A DNA stretch of 64,000 nucleotides from Capsulimonas corticalis. Its GTDB lineage: Bacteria > Armatimonadota > Armatimonadia > Armatimonadales > Capsulimonadaceae. Position numbers and translations under genes: made by a program. The notes below the pieces were generated by a model. That model did no database searches. It was not told the origin of the DNA and was given only the letters and a program-made list of their open reading frames with translations. Each line of letters begins with the position of its first letter. Position 1 is the stretch's first letter. The stretch lies in NCBI RefSeq assembly GCF_003574315.2, contig NZ_AP025739.1, positions 6,634,001 to 6,698,000 on the forward strand. Direction: 5' to 3'. Shown piece after piece: positions 52,386-61,310 of this stretch.

Positions 52386-53459
52386 ATGACGACGCCCAAC
52401 ACCTCGTCCTGGCGCGGCGGAGACGCCGACGGCGAAATGAGAAGCTGGTGCTGCGGGATGCCGCTCGCCGAGGAGCGCCGTCTGACGCCGGAAGAAGCGG
52501 CGGACGTGCGCTCGGAGGCGGCGCGCCTTAAAAAGCAAAGCGCCTCCGCATTTCTTGGGATTTTCGGGGGGCTGATCGTGCTGGCGTCCCTGTCGCGCGC
52601 GCTAGGCCGGGGTTCGCATGCGGTGGGGCTGGAGATTGCGCTGGAGTTCTTTGCGGGGTTTGCGGGCGTTTCGTGGCTGCTGCTTTCGGCGGAAAGCCCG
52701 CTGCGCCGCTCCGAAAAGCTGATCCGAGATCTGAAGCAAGGCGCGATCCGCGTCTTTCGCGGCGAAGTCAAAGGGAAGGACGCCTTCGATTCCGCGCAGA
52801 CGGCGCTGATCAAATTGCACGCGCTCCAGCCCGCCGAGGGACGCGCGCAGACGATGCTGGTGCTGCCGGAGGCAAGGCGTGTGTGGAGCGTCAACGGCCG
52901 CCGCGTCGCGCGCTGGGTAAGCGCCCGCTCGTCCGAAGTCGCCCAGCAGCCGCCGTTCGCGGCCATGGCCGCGCAGTGGCTCGCGCCGACGGGGCGGGCA
53001 GACGCCGGCGAGCTGATCAGCACCGGCCAGCGCGAGCTGTCCCGCGCCGAGCGGACCGAAATTCGGCGCTGTATCCGCCGCCACTGGACGCGTCCTCTGC
53101 CGGCCGCCGTCGTGCTCACCGCCTGGCTGCTCTGGCCGGTGGCGGCGGCGTGGTGGACCGGAGGCGCGGTGCGCGCCTCCGATTGGTCCAGCGGCGTTCT
53201 CACCCACCTCTGGGCCGTAATGGCGGATATCGCGATGGGATACGGACTGCTGCAAGCGTACAAGCTGACGCAGGACCTGCGCGACGGCTCGGTCCAGATC
53301 GTGAAGCTGACGCCGCAGGAACGCAGCGCGAATGACGCCGAGGCGGCCGGCGCGCCGAAAAAGGCGCAGGTCGAAACGCTTGTGGAGTATCTCCCCGTCT
53401 CGCTGCGGCTGTGGACGGAAGACGGCGCGCCGACCGCCTGGCGGCGATTGGCCGGTTAG
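52386..53459 (+). CDS. Hypothetical membrane protein (357 aa)
   Basis: The N-terminus has a CCG motif (MRSWCCGMP) and hydrophobic segments near 53-72 and 78-100; two more follow at about 240-262 and 275-297. The rest is charged and cytoplasmic-like. No domain is recognised. It lies 11 bp after the esterase stop, so the two form an operon. Confidence 0.6.
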   Translation: MTTPNTSSWRGGDADGEMRSWCCGMPLAEERRLTPEEAADVRSEAARLKKQSASAFLGIFGGLIVLASLSRALGRGSHAVGLEIALEFFAGFAGVSWLLLSAESPLRRSEKLIRDLKQGAIRVFRGEVKGKDAFDSAQTALIKLHALQPAEGRAQTMLVLPEARRVWSVNGRRVARWVSARSSEVAQQPPFAAMAAQWLAPTGRADAGELISTGQRELSRAERTEIRRCIRRHWTRPLPAAVVLTAWLLWPVAAAWWTGGAVRASDWSSGVLTHLWAVMADIAMGYGLLQAYKLTQDLRDGSVQIVKLTPQERSANDAEAAGAPKKAQVETLVEYLPVSLRLWTEDGAPTAWRRLAG

Positions 53460-53806
53460 CGCCGCTCCCGCGCGGCCGTTTTCAGCAGGAAAGATCCGTC
53501 GGGCGGGCGCCGCCCCGGCTGCGCCCGCGCGGCATGCGCAGGGCGTCGCGCCACAGCACTACCGCCGTGATCGGCGTCCGGCTGGGAATGCGGCGGGCAA
53601 AGCAGATCGCTCCCGGCTCCCAGTCCGTTCGGGACCGCATCGCCTGCGATGCGCGATCGTACTTGGCGGAATGGGAAGATGTCACTATCGTCCTCAACAA
53701 CTCCAGTCTCCTCACTGCGGCTTCTATGCCGCGTCCCGCAAATTCGTGATATTCTTTTATCGGGAGAATTTCAGAATTTGATTAGCGCCTCCAGACCATG
53801 GCCCGA
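53460..53806. other. Intergenic region, no convincing gene
   Basis: 347 bases between convergent genes. A short minus-strand frame (53482-53715) exists but has no ribosome site and an Arg/Ser-rich random-looking sequence. I see no clear terminator. Confidence 0.5.
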
Positions 53807-54706
53807 TTACTGCCAGGCGTCGCAGGCGTTCGGGCCGGAGCTGGTGATCGCGCCGGACGCGTAGGGGTACCAGTTAGAGACTCCGTAGGGCGAGTTATCC
53901 TGAGCCGGCCCAAAGATATATTTGCACCAGCCGGCCGCGCCGGCGAGCGACGCCATGCGGATCGCCTTGACATGTCCGTCGGCGAAGACCATATTACAGG
54001 AGCCGTTGTGGCGGAAGCGCGGCATCTGCGCCGAGAACGGTCCGGAAGCGAACGATCCATTGTCGCTGTCGGCCTTCCTGGCCTGGCGCAGGTCGAACCC
54101 ACCGTCCGCCCACGCCCACTCCACCGAGGCGAACCGCACGTCGGACCAGTCCTTCTGGGATCCGTTGGCGCCCATATATCCCTTCTCGGCGATCAAGATC
54201 TTGTCGGAAGGATTGACGATCTGCGCCATCGTCGCCGACGGGTACTGCACCCCGATATTCCCGCTCCAGGCGTAACTGCTTTCGTCGCCGCCGATCCCCT
54301 CATTGATGCCGTACTGCCGCGAGGCGTTCTGCACCGGAAAGTCCGGACAGTTCCAAACGCCGCCGGTCAGCTCAAAGTGGCCGGTGTTGGCGCTCGATGT
54401 CGCGCCGCCGTTTTTGACATAAGGATTGACCGCCCACTGCCAGGAGATCGGATCGCTTGCGCTGGACCCAGGCACAGCGGCCCAATCGCCCGCGTCCGAG
54501 GCGCGCTGCACGAGAGGATACGTTTCATCATAATCCTGGCAGTACTGCATGACCGCCAGCCCCAGCTGCTTCTCATTCGACAGGCACGCGATCGCGCGCG
54601 CCTTGGCGCGCACGCTCGCAAACACTGGAAACAAGATTGCCGCCAGAACACAGATAATTGCAATGACAACTAACAGCTCAATGAGTGTAAATCCCTTATT
54701 CTTCAT
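53807..54706 (-). CDS. DUF1559-type pseudopilin
   Basis: A 299-residue protein with prepilin site [32 protein letters not shown], and the C-terminal MVFADGHVKAIRM. GAGG lies 6-7 nt before ATG 54706. It lies 102 bp downstream of the LacI-fusion gene on the same strand, so it may be controlled by it. The N-terminal helix has a Cys where the others have Ala. Confidence 0.92.
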   Translation of the reverse strand: MKNKGFTLIELLVVIAIICVLAAILFPVFASVRAKARAIACLSNEKQLGLAVMQYCQDYDETYPLVQRASDAGDWAAVPGSSASDPISWQWAVNPYVKNGGATSSANTGHFELTGGVWNCPDFPVQNASRQYGINEGIGGDESSYAWSGNIGVQYPSATMAQIVNPSDKILIAEKGYMGANGSQKDWSDVRFASVEWAWADGGFDLRQARKADSDNGSFASGPFSAQMPRFRHNGSCNMVFADGHVKAIRMASLAGAAGWCKYIFGPAQDNSPYGVSNWYPYASGAITSSGPNACDAWQ

Positions 54707-54807
54707 TCGCTCGCCTCTTTTCGCTCGCCACAACAGGAGTAGTGCGCTTGGTAATTCCATACGCTATTCTTGATTGTTGGCTGCTTCGGGACGATCTGGA
54801 TACCAGT

Positions 54808-56154
54808 TTATTGGAGGCCGAAAAAGGGCGGCGCCGTCGTCGCGCGGACGATGAGCGTCGTCTCAACCGTCCGGCGACAATCATCGACGGGCGCTCCTCC
54901 GATCATGGCGATCAGACGCTCGGCGCCCTGTTCGCCGATTTTAAGAAACGGCTGCTGGATTGTGGTCAATCCGCCGCCGATACGGATGGCGTCGGGCACG
55001 TCGTTGAAGCCCGTGATGACGACGTCCTCGGGAACTCGGATATGACGCGCCCGCAGAAATTCAATGATAATCCGCGCAAACCCATCGTCCTGGGTGATGA
55101 TGGCTGTCGGCGGCGAGTTTGCAAACCACCGGTCCAGCATCTGTTCGTAATACGCATGGGACCAGATATCCTTGGTCGGGCTCGCCTCCAGACTCTTATC
55201 CCATGGGATCCCATGGGTTCGCAGGGACTGCCGATAGCCATCCCGCCGGTCCATGAAGTTGGAAGAATGGGCCGGGCCGACGAATGCGATACGCCGATGT
55301 CCCAGCGCTGCGAGGTGACTGACAAGCGCATGCATGGCGGCGTGGTTGTCGGTGTTGATATACCCGACGCCATCCGGAACGTGGCGCGTCAGCAAGGCCA
55401 TGGTGGGCAGTCCAGCGGCGGCGAGATGCCCCAGAATCGGTTCTCGGAGCGCGGGCGCAACCCAAATCAAGCCATCGATATTGCCATTTAGAAAAGCCGC
55501 CGCGTTATGGCGATGGGGCTGACCTTCCTCTCCGGTGTAGAGGAGGACATCGTAGCGCGCCCGGTCGGCGGCGCGATTGACGCCGCGCAGAATCGGCAAG
55601 GAGATATTTTCACCGGTATCTTCGACGCCCAATCCAAACGAAACGATCCCGATGATATGCGTGCGACGCTGGCGGATCGCGCGAACCAGAGCGCTGGGCG
55701 TAAAGTGCAGCGCCTCAATGGCGGTTTCGATCCGCTGGCGCGTCCCCTCGCCCATGCGTCCTTTATCGTTAAGATAATTGGAAATCGTCGCCGTGGAAAC
55801 GGCGGCCCGCTCCGCCACATCGTGAATAGTGGCTCTGCGCTTTCCCAATCCCTCCAACTCAGCGGCGGGGGCCTCGGCTTGCGCGTCAGGCGGCAGCGAT
55901 GCGTCGTCGCGCGAAGACAGCCAGTTAGCCACGGTGCGAGCGCTGACATTCAGATCTTCCGCAATTTGAGCCAGAGTCTTCCCCTCTCGCCGCATGCGCC
56001 CGGCGCTCTCCCGATGCTCATCCGAATATCCGCGCTCGCGGGGCTGCGGGGTATAGCGGCGACGGCATGCCTGGCACAAAAAACGCTGATTGCCGCCATT
56101 CAATCCGGCTTTCACCTGACCGTCCGTTCGACCGCAATGGGGACAAGAAATCAT
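54808..56154 (-). CDS. LacI-family regulator fused to an InsA-like zinc ribbon and extra HTH
   Basis: A 448-residue protein. Residues 1-40 form a transposase-type zinc ribbon (Cys4, Cys7, Cys27, Cys30 with GNQRFLCQAC). 48-82 is a second helix-turn-helix (LAQIAEDLNVSARTVANWL). 108-128 is a regular LacI HTH (TIHDVAERAAVSTATISNYL), and from about 166 a LacI sugar sensor (THIIGIVSFGL to LTTIQQPFLKIGEQGAERL). Thus it carries three DNA-binding modules. It is divergent from the pseudopilin at 56399 and upstream of the one at 53807. It is likely a sugar-responsive regulator. Confidence 0.9.
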   Translation of the reverse strand: MISCPHCGRTDGQVKAGLNGGNQRFLCQACRRRYTPQPRERGYSDEHRESAGRMRREGKTLAQIAEDLNVSARTVANWLSSRDDASLPPDAQAEAPAAELEGLGKRRATIHDVAERAAVSTATISNYLNDKGRMGEGTRQRIETAIEALHFTPSALVRAIRQRRTHIIGIVSFGLGVEDTGENISLPILRGVNRAADRARYDVLLYTGEEGQPHRHNAAAFLNGNIDGLIWVAPALREPILGHLAAAGLPTMALLTRHVPDGVGYINTDNHAAMHALVSHLAALGHRRIAFVGPAHSSNFMDRRDGYRQSLRTHGIPWDKSLEASPTKDIWSHAYYEQMLDRWFANSPPTAIITQDDGFARIIIEFLRARHIRVPEDVVITGFNDVPDAIRIGGGLTTIQQPFLKIGEQGAERLIAMIGGAPVDDCRRTVETTLIVRATTAPPFFGLQ

Positions 56155-56288
56155 AAGTTTATCATACCTTGCAGACCATCATTCGGATTGCGCCGATATC
56201 CTAAACATTGCTATTTCAGCAGAAATATATCCTATTTTATTCATAATTACATATAAAAACTTTCCATTACAAGGCGATATCTTTGGAA

Positions 56289-56336
56289 ATATTTTGCGAA
56301 ATATCACTTGACTATCCCGAAATGCCGTGTTACAAT
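56289..56336 (+). promoter_or_regulatory. Promoter and dyad before the pseudopilin at 56399
   Basis: TTGACT (56308-56313), 17 nt, TACAAT (56331-56336). Upstream, ATATTT-TGCG-AAATAT (56289-56304) is a dyad that could be the binding site of the divergent LacI-fusion regulator. Confidence 0.68.
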
Positions 56337-56398
56337 GACGATGCCATTGATGAACTTGGTACATCTAACTAATCGTGACTTGGAAGGGAGACGGATCC

Positions 56399-57232
56399 AT
56401 GAAAAAGAGTGTGAAGAGTAAACTTGGCTTCACGTTGATCGAATTACTAGTTGTTATCGCTATCATTGCAATACTCGCGGCGATTTTGTTCCCGGTTTTT
56501 GCTCAGGCTCGCGAAAAAGCGCGCCAAACTTCCTGCTCGTCCAATATGCGGCAAATTGGGTTAGCGGTAATGCAATATTTGCAGGACTATGACGGCAACT
56601 ATCCCATGGTGTACGCCGCCTACTCCTCGGATAACGGCGCATTCGGCGCCACCGGCGCGGATGTCCAGCTGCAGCCGTACATCAAGAATGGCGCCCAGGT
56701 CGCCAATAACAATGGGAATCTCTATGGTGGGGTCTGGAGCTGCCCTTCGGCGGCCATTCCGAACCAGACATCGCACTACCACTTCCGCCAGGACCTGTTC
56801 AGCGCTTCCTGGACGATTGGGAACTCCGGATTCGCCAGCGGCAATGAAACCATGGTGGGCGCGCCCGCCAATAAGATCATGATGATCGAGGGCGGCATGC
56901 AGGGCAAGACGGCGACACAAAATAGTGTCGGTATTCAGTTTTACACGGATATCTGGGCCGGCTGGGATGACTTCGGCAAGGCCCACTCGGACGGAAGCGA
57001 CATCAACCCTGGACGCCATGACTGCGACATTCAAGGCGCTCCGGCCGGCGGATGGGACTCCTGCGAACTGTTCCCACGATATCGGCATACCAGCATGGCG
57101 AACTTCCTGTTTCTGGATGGTCATGTCAAAGCCAAACGAAAAGGCAGTCTGAACTGGTATCGCGACATCTTTATCGGACGGATGGACGAAGGAACCGCCT
57201 CGCCCGGCTGGATGGGGCCAGCCGATTCCTAG
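56399..57232 (+). CDS. DUF1559-type pseudopilin
   Basis: A 277-residue protein with AAGGGAG 8 nt before ATG 56399. Prepilin site [35 protein letters not shown], and the C-terminal [14 protein letters not shown]. It is the first gene of a plus-strand unit that continues with a small lipoprotein 70 bp downstream. Its promoter faces the LacI-fusion gene. Confidence 0.93.
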   Translation: MKKSVKSKLGFTLIELLVVIAIIAILAAILFPVFAQAREKARQTSCSSNMRQIGLAVMQYLQDYDGNYPMVYAAYSSDNGAFGATGADVQLQPYIKNGAQVANNNGNLYGGVWSCPSAAIPNQTSHYHFRQDLFSASWTIGNSGFASGNETMVGAPANKIMMIEGGMQGKTATQNSVGIQFYTDIWAGWDDFGKAHSDGSDINPGRHDCDIQGAPAGGWDSCELFPRYRHTSMANFLFLDGHVKAKRKGSLNWYRDIFIGRMDEGTASPGWMGPADS

Positions 57233-57302
57233 GATACGATAAACGACGCATTGGAACCTGCGGCTTGAGCGCCGCAGGTCCTCAGGAGATTTGATACCGA
57301 TC

Positions 57303-57599
57303 ATGACAGGGAAGAGATTACCGAAAGCGGGATGGCGATTGCTGTGCGTGTGCACGGCGCTAGGCGCGCCGGCATTCGCCCTCGCCGGATGCGCAAGTCA
57401 GGCGGACACATCGGGATCCAAGGCGCCGACGCCCATGCCAAACTCCGAGATTGAGAAACAGATCGCGGAGACCCAGAATAATCCCAATATGCCGGCCCAG
57501 GAAAAGGCGATGGTCATCAGCAACCTGAAGAGCATGGAGAACGGCAGTCAAGGCGGGCGTCCTCCGGCAACAGCGGCGAATCCGTCCGCCGTTCATTGA
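57303..57599 (+). CDS. Small lipoprotein (98 aa)
   Basis: A 98-residue protein with the lipobox FALAGC at about 30, then a polar helical tail (PNSEIEKQIAETQNNPNMPA, then QEKAMVISNLKSM). It is probably anchored to a membrane as a lipid-modified protein. ATG 57303 is chosen (a TTG at 57291 lies too close to AGGAG). It probably shares the transcript of the pseudopilin. The function is unknown. Confidence 0.72.
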   Translation: MTGKRLPKAGWRLLCVCTALGAPAFALAGCASQADTSGSKAPTPMPNSEIEKQIAETQNNPNMPAQEKAMVISNLKSMENGSQGGRPPATAANPSAVH

Positions 57600-57623
57600 T
57601 CCTCTCGCCTTCGATCTACTCAT

Positions 57624-57655
57624 TCAGCCGCCGGCATCTGCTGGCGGCTGATTTT
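57624..57655 (+). terminator. Terminator after the lipoprotein gene
   Basis: A 9-bp stem TCAGCCGCC (57624-57632) with GGCGGCTGA (57643-57651), then TTTT. It sits in the convergent region with the BlaR1 gene. Confidence 0.85.
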
Positions 57656-60419
57656 ATGTTGGGTTCGGTCGGAGATGGATATCTCGAAACTCAACTTTAT
57701 AGTAGGGACGCGTTTCCACATGGATCTCTCGAATATCGGAGGGAGCAATTTTGGGAACCTGAAACCAGGAAGTCGCCGTTTTTTCGTCCCACATGCTGCC
57801 GGACGTCTCCAGCGTCGTCATGCGTCCCGAGCGATCTACGACGATCAGACTGCGCTCCATTTCGCCCAAATGATCTGTCAGAGCCCAAATCTTTTTGTTA
57901 TCCGGCCCATGGGGAGCCGTCTTCGGGCCGGCGAAATCGACGACGCAGCCGTTCGCCTCCACTTCTTCCGCGCCCGGTTTTGGCGCTGGTATCACCGCCG
58001 CTGTAGACCAGGGGCCGCTCAGCACGGAGAATCGAAAGTTCGTGCGTTCAGGGATGGTGAGCAGGCGCGTCTCGCCATACCATTCTTCTTTGGGATTCCC
58101 GGTGGAAGACGCCCATGTTCCGATGACTTCGGATGACGAACTGCCCATCATGATCGGACTGCGACGCGTATCGGCCTGCCCGGTGACACGCAGCAAGTAG
58201 CCGATACTGTTGGGGGAAGCGATAAAGCCGTCGTCGCCCTTTGACTCCGCCGGGAGCCGCGTCCCGTCCGGCAGCCAGCGAGGCCCGTGCGGACTGGTCG
58301 CGACTTTAAGCAGCTCGATGGTGACGCCGCCCGGCGCATGCACGATCCCATCCGTTGGAATATGTGTTCCGGGCGCCGATGGATTCAGCGGTGGATTGCG
58401 CGCTTCGATGAGCTGCTTAGCTTCCTGGGATTCAGGAAAGCGGCGAATCAGTTCATCAGCGGCGGCGTTCGCCTTGACCTGATCGCCCGTCTGTGAAACC
58501 AGGCGAATATAGCTCATGCCGGCGTTCGGACTGGAGTTCTTGTCGTTCAGATCGAATACGTGTCGATAGATCGGAATCGCTTTTTGCGAATTGCCGCTCT
58601 GTTCATAAGCGGATCCCAGGTTAGCAATGATATTCGCATCGTTCGCCGCGCTAGGATACCGGGCCATGATCTTCGCAATCGCATCGGGAGAGACGCTATT
58701 CACGGCAAACAGCTTCTGCATCGCCGTGTTCGCCGCATTGGGAGCATTGGGGTAACGGTTCAAAAGATCGGCGTACACAATGGCCGCCTGCGCGTTCATG
58801 GAGGCCATGCTCAAATCATTCGCAAGCAACACCAAATCGTCGTAATTCAAGGCGCCCGTAGGATCCGTTTTCTTCGCCGCATGGTAGGCGCGGTATCGTT
58901 TGAGAGCATCCGACGCGCCACCGTCTTGTTTTATGGCTTCCTGACGGCGATACGTCTTCGCATCTCGCCGGGCTTCGAGGACATCGCCGACCGTTACGCC
59001 AGGCATTTGCGCGAGCTGTTCGGAAGCGTCCGCAGCCTCCGCGTATCGATTCAGCGCGAGGAGGACGGACACACGCTGACGCTGGGCGTCCAAATGAAGA
59101 TCATGAGTCCCATTTTCGGGCAGCCGCAGCGCGGCGTCGTAATCGATGAGCGCTTCCATATTGCGTCCGTCACTCGCTTCCCAGCCGCCGAGCAGGCTGT
59201 GCGCCAGGGCGGCTCGCGGATTCCCGTCTCCGGATTGGCGCAGGGCGGCGCTCAAACGCCGGATCGCGGCGTCGCGTTCGGCCGGAGTATTCTCAGTCCA
59301 GTTGATATGCTTGATGATATAATCCAGATTGTTCCTCGGCTTGCTGATGGCGGAAAGTGGAACGACGACGGCGAAGAAGACAAGCACTATAACGCCGGTA
59401 ACCTGGAATGAGGCGGGCGCGCGATTGACGGTCGCGCTGAGGATCGCCCGCAATCGACTTTCGATATGCGAGCGCCGCACCATGGAGACAGCGCCCGAAA
59501 CCTGACGATGGCGCAGGTTACGGACAATGGCGACGAGTTCGCCGGCATAGTCCGTGGGCGCGATTCCCGCCGCGATCACCCGATCATCGCAGGCGCGCTC
59601 GCTTTCATGAACCATCTGACGCAGCGCCCACCAGACGAGCGGGTTCGGCCAGTATAAAATGGCGACACAAGACGCCATCGACTGGCGTATCCAGTCGCGA
59701 CGGTCAACATGCGCCAGTTCATGAGCCAGAACGGCCCGCAGACGCTCCTGCGTCCAATCCTGCGCGCCGAACGGCAGTAAGATCACTCGGCGCTTGAACC
59801 CCCAGGTCATCGGCGACAAATCGGCCGTCTGTTCCGCCCCTTGCAGTACAACAACCGAGGCCTTCGTCATCGCCTCAACTTGCGCCCGAATACTGGCGTC
59901 GGAAACTGTGCGCGCGTCACGAGCGAGACTGCGCAGGCTCCGCCGGGCCGCAACGAAGCGCGCAATGCCCAGCAGCACGCCGGCCGCCCAGATTGCAAGG
60001 AGCGCGAACGCGCCGATGAGACCGGGCGCGGGATGGGCGAGCGGAGGAACGTTTGGGATGGCGGCGACGGGACTGATGGGACCGGCGGGAACATTTTCCA
60101 CAGACGAGTGCTGGGCGCCGGCGGTCGCCGCCCAATGCGGCGCCTGAGGAATGAAAACAACCCCATGGGAGGCGGGCGGAGGATTCGAAACAGTCGGCGC
60201 GGCGGTGAATTTTGGCCAGCCCTCAAACTCATTGGGCGGCAGCCCGATCGCCAAAATGGGCAGGTAAGCGAGCGCAACGAAAGTAACCGCCCAGACGAAG
60301 TGCCGCACCGCCGCCGACGCGCGGGTCAGGCAAAAGGCAAGAACGGAGGCGATCAGGATGATAATCGCGCTCTTCAGCAGCAGATCCCCCAGCAAGAAAG
60401 GCAAGTGACTAGTCGCCAT
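57654..60419 (-). CDS. BlaR1-type M56 membrane metallopeptidase with TPR-like region
   Basis: A 921-residue protein. Transmembrane helices near 13-31, 38-60, 132-153 and 325-345; zinc site HELAH at 233-237 and Glu273 in HESERACDD. The middle (about 370-680) is a TPR-like helical array (AALAHSLLGGWEASDGRNME, then GSAYEQSGNSQKAIPIYRHV). No penicillin-binding sensor domain follows; the end is a beta-rich region (about 690-921). It would cleave the BlaI repressor on an unknown signal. It overlaps the blaI gene by 11 bp. Confidence 0.87.
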   Translation of the reverse strand: MATSHLPFLLGDLLLKSAIIILIASVLAFCLTRASAAVRHFVWAVTFVALAYLPILAIGLPPNEFEGWPKFTAAPTVSNPPPASHGVVFIPQAPHWAATAGAQHSSVENVPAGPISPVAAIPNVPPLAHPAPGLIGAFALLAIWAAGVLLGIARFVAARRSLRSLARDARTVSDASIRAQVEAMTKASVVVLQGAEQTADLSPMTWGFKRRVILLPFGAQDWTQERLRAVLAHELAHVDRRDWIRQSMASCVAILYWPNPLVWWALRQMVHESERACDDRVIAAGIAPTDYAGELVAIVRNLRHRQVSGAVSMVRRSHIESRLRAILSATVNRAPASFQVTGVIVLVFFAVVVPLSAISKPRNNLDYIIKHINWTENTPAERDAAIRRLSAALRQSGDGNPRAALAHSLLGGWEASDGRNMEALIDYDAALRLPENGTHDLHLDAQRQRVSVLLALNRYAEAADASEQLAQMPGVTVGDVLEARRDAKTYRRQEAIKQDGGASDALKRYRAYHAAKKTDPTGALNYDDLVLLANDLSMASMNAQAAIVYADLLNRYPNAPNAANTAMQKLFAVNSVSPDAIAKIMARYPSAANDANIIANLGSAYEQSGNSQKAIPIYRHVFDLNDKNSSPNAGMSYIRLVSQTGDQVKANAAADELIRRFPESQEAKQLIEARNPPLNPSAPGTHIPTDGIVHAPGGVTIELLKVATSPHGPRWLPDGTRLPAESKGDDGFIASPNSIGYLLRVTGQADTRRSPIMMGSSSSEVIGTWASSTGNPKEEWYGETRLLTIPERTNFRFSVLSGPWSTAAVIPAPKPGAEEVEANGCVVDFAGPKTAPHGPDNKKIWALTDHLGEMERSLIVVDRSGRMTTLETSGSMWDEKTATSWFQVPKIAPSDIREIHVETRPYYKVEFRDIHLRPNPT

Positions 60420-60810
60420 CGGTCCGTTCCCCCTGTTTCGCGTCCTCGATCAATCGCGTCAATCGATCCAGGTCTTCGTCGCTGATATCGCTTTCATCGT
60501 CCGCAATCAGAGTGGTGACGGCCCGAGCCGCATTGCCGCCGAAAAACGTGCGCACGATTTGGCGCAGCGCCGAACGAGCGGCCGCCTGACGGGGCTGAGT
60601 CGGGCGGAACAGATACTTTTTGCCCTGCTCGACATGCGTCACATGCCCCTTCTCCTCCAGAATCCGCAGCAGCGCCCGGACCGCCGAATAGCTCGGCGCG
60701 TCGGGCAGCGCCTCCACGACATCCGCCGCCGAGACCTCGCCCCGCTCGTACACAATATCCATGATCTGCCGCTCACGCCGGCTCAGCGTAACCGCATTTG
60801 GCTTTGGCAT
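60409..60810 (-). CDS. BlaI/MecI-family transcriptional repressor
   Basis: A 133-residue protein. The winged-helix part (LSRRERQIMDIVYERGEVSA, AVRALLRILEEKGHVTH) and the C-terminal dimerisation helices (ALRQIVRTFFGGNAARAV) match BlaI/MecI. GGAGGG lies 4-5 nt before the ATG. It would repress itself and the peptidase by the TGCTA-type sites upstream; the BlaR1-like peptidase would remove it. Confidence 0.92.
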   Translation of the reverse strand: MPKPNAVTLSRRERQIMDIVYERGEVSAADVVEALPDAPSYSAVRALLRILEEKGHVTHVEQGKKYLFRPTQPRQAAARSALRQIVRTFFGGNAARAVTTLIADDESDISDEDLDRLTRLIEDAKQGERTDGD

Positions 60811-60826
60811 AATCCCTCCAACGATC

Positions 60827-60884
60827 TGCTAAAATTATAGCACTTCAGCGATCCGGCGTCAAGGCTTTTGGCTAAATTTTTAGC
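60827..60884. promoter_or_regulatory. Two candidate BlaI operators
   Basis: TGCTAAAATTATAGCA (60827-60842) and GCTAAATTTTTAGC (60871-60884) are palindromes built from the TGCTA/TAGCA half-sites. On opposite strands both read ATCTGCTAAAA. They flank the blaI promoter region, so the repressor would bind both. Confidence 0.75.
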
Positions 60885-60917
60885 AGATTGTTCAATGAGA
60901 TAATTTTAGATAAAGGC

Positions 60918-60946
60918 TTGACATATATAAAAATTTTATATATACT
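60918..60946 (+). promoter_or_regulatory. PadR-gene promoter with a perfect dyad in its spacer
   Basis: TTGACA (60918-60923), 17 nt, TATACT (60941-60946). The spacer contains a 21-nt dyad (60923-60943) centred on 60933 with TATATAAAA and TTTTATATA arms, a likely auto-repression site for PadR. Confidence 0.8.
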
Positions 60947-60974
60947 TGTTTTCAATGCAATCGGAGGAATATTT

Positions 60975-61310
60975 ATGGCGTTTCGCAGTGACCTGGACGC
61001 ACTGGTCTTAAGCGTTCTGCAATCAGAAGCACTCCACGGATATGAGATCGCCAAGCGCATTAATGCGAAGGGCGAAACGGCGTTTCACGCCAAGGAGGGG
61101 CAGCTCTACCCAATCCTGCACCGTCTGGAGAATGAGGGCAAGATTCAGGCGGACTGGATCCCCCAGGAAGGCAAGCCGGCGCGCAAGGTCTACCGTTTGA
61201 CCGAGACGGGAAAAGGCGAGCTCGCGCGGCTGATTGAAACCTGGCGCGAATTCTCTCAGGCCGTCAACAGCCTGATGACGCCGTCGAAACAGGAGGTCTC
61301 CATTGGATAA
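60975..61310 (+). CDS. PadR-family transcriptional regulator
   Basis: A 111-residue protein with the PadR winged helix: LDALVLSVLQSEALHGYEIAK, EGQLYPILHRLENEGKI and RKVYRLTETGKGELARL (quoted in pieces). GGAGG lies 7-8 nt before ATG 60975. It overlaps the next gene by 8 bp, the typical pair of PadR regulator and membrane target. It is probably autoregulated by the dyad in its promoter. Confidence 0.92.
   Translation: MAFRSDLDALVLSVLQSEALHGYEIAKRINAKGETAFHAKEGQLYPILHRLENEGKIQADWIPQEGKPARKVYRLTETGKGELARLIETWREFSQAVNSLMTPSKQEVSIG

Noticed and set aside
53482-53715. Minus-strand frame of 77 codons between the membrane protein and pseudopilin
   Set aside because: No ribosome site, biased Arg/Ser content and no hydrophobic or domain pattern.
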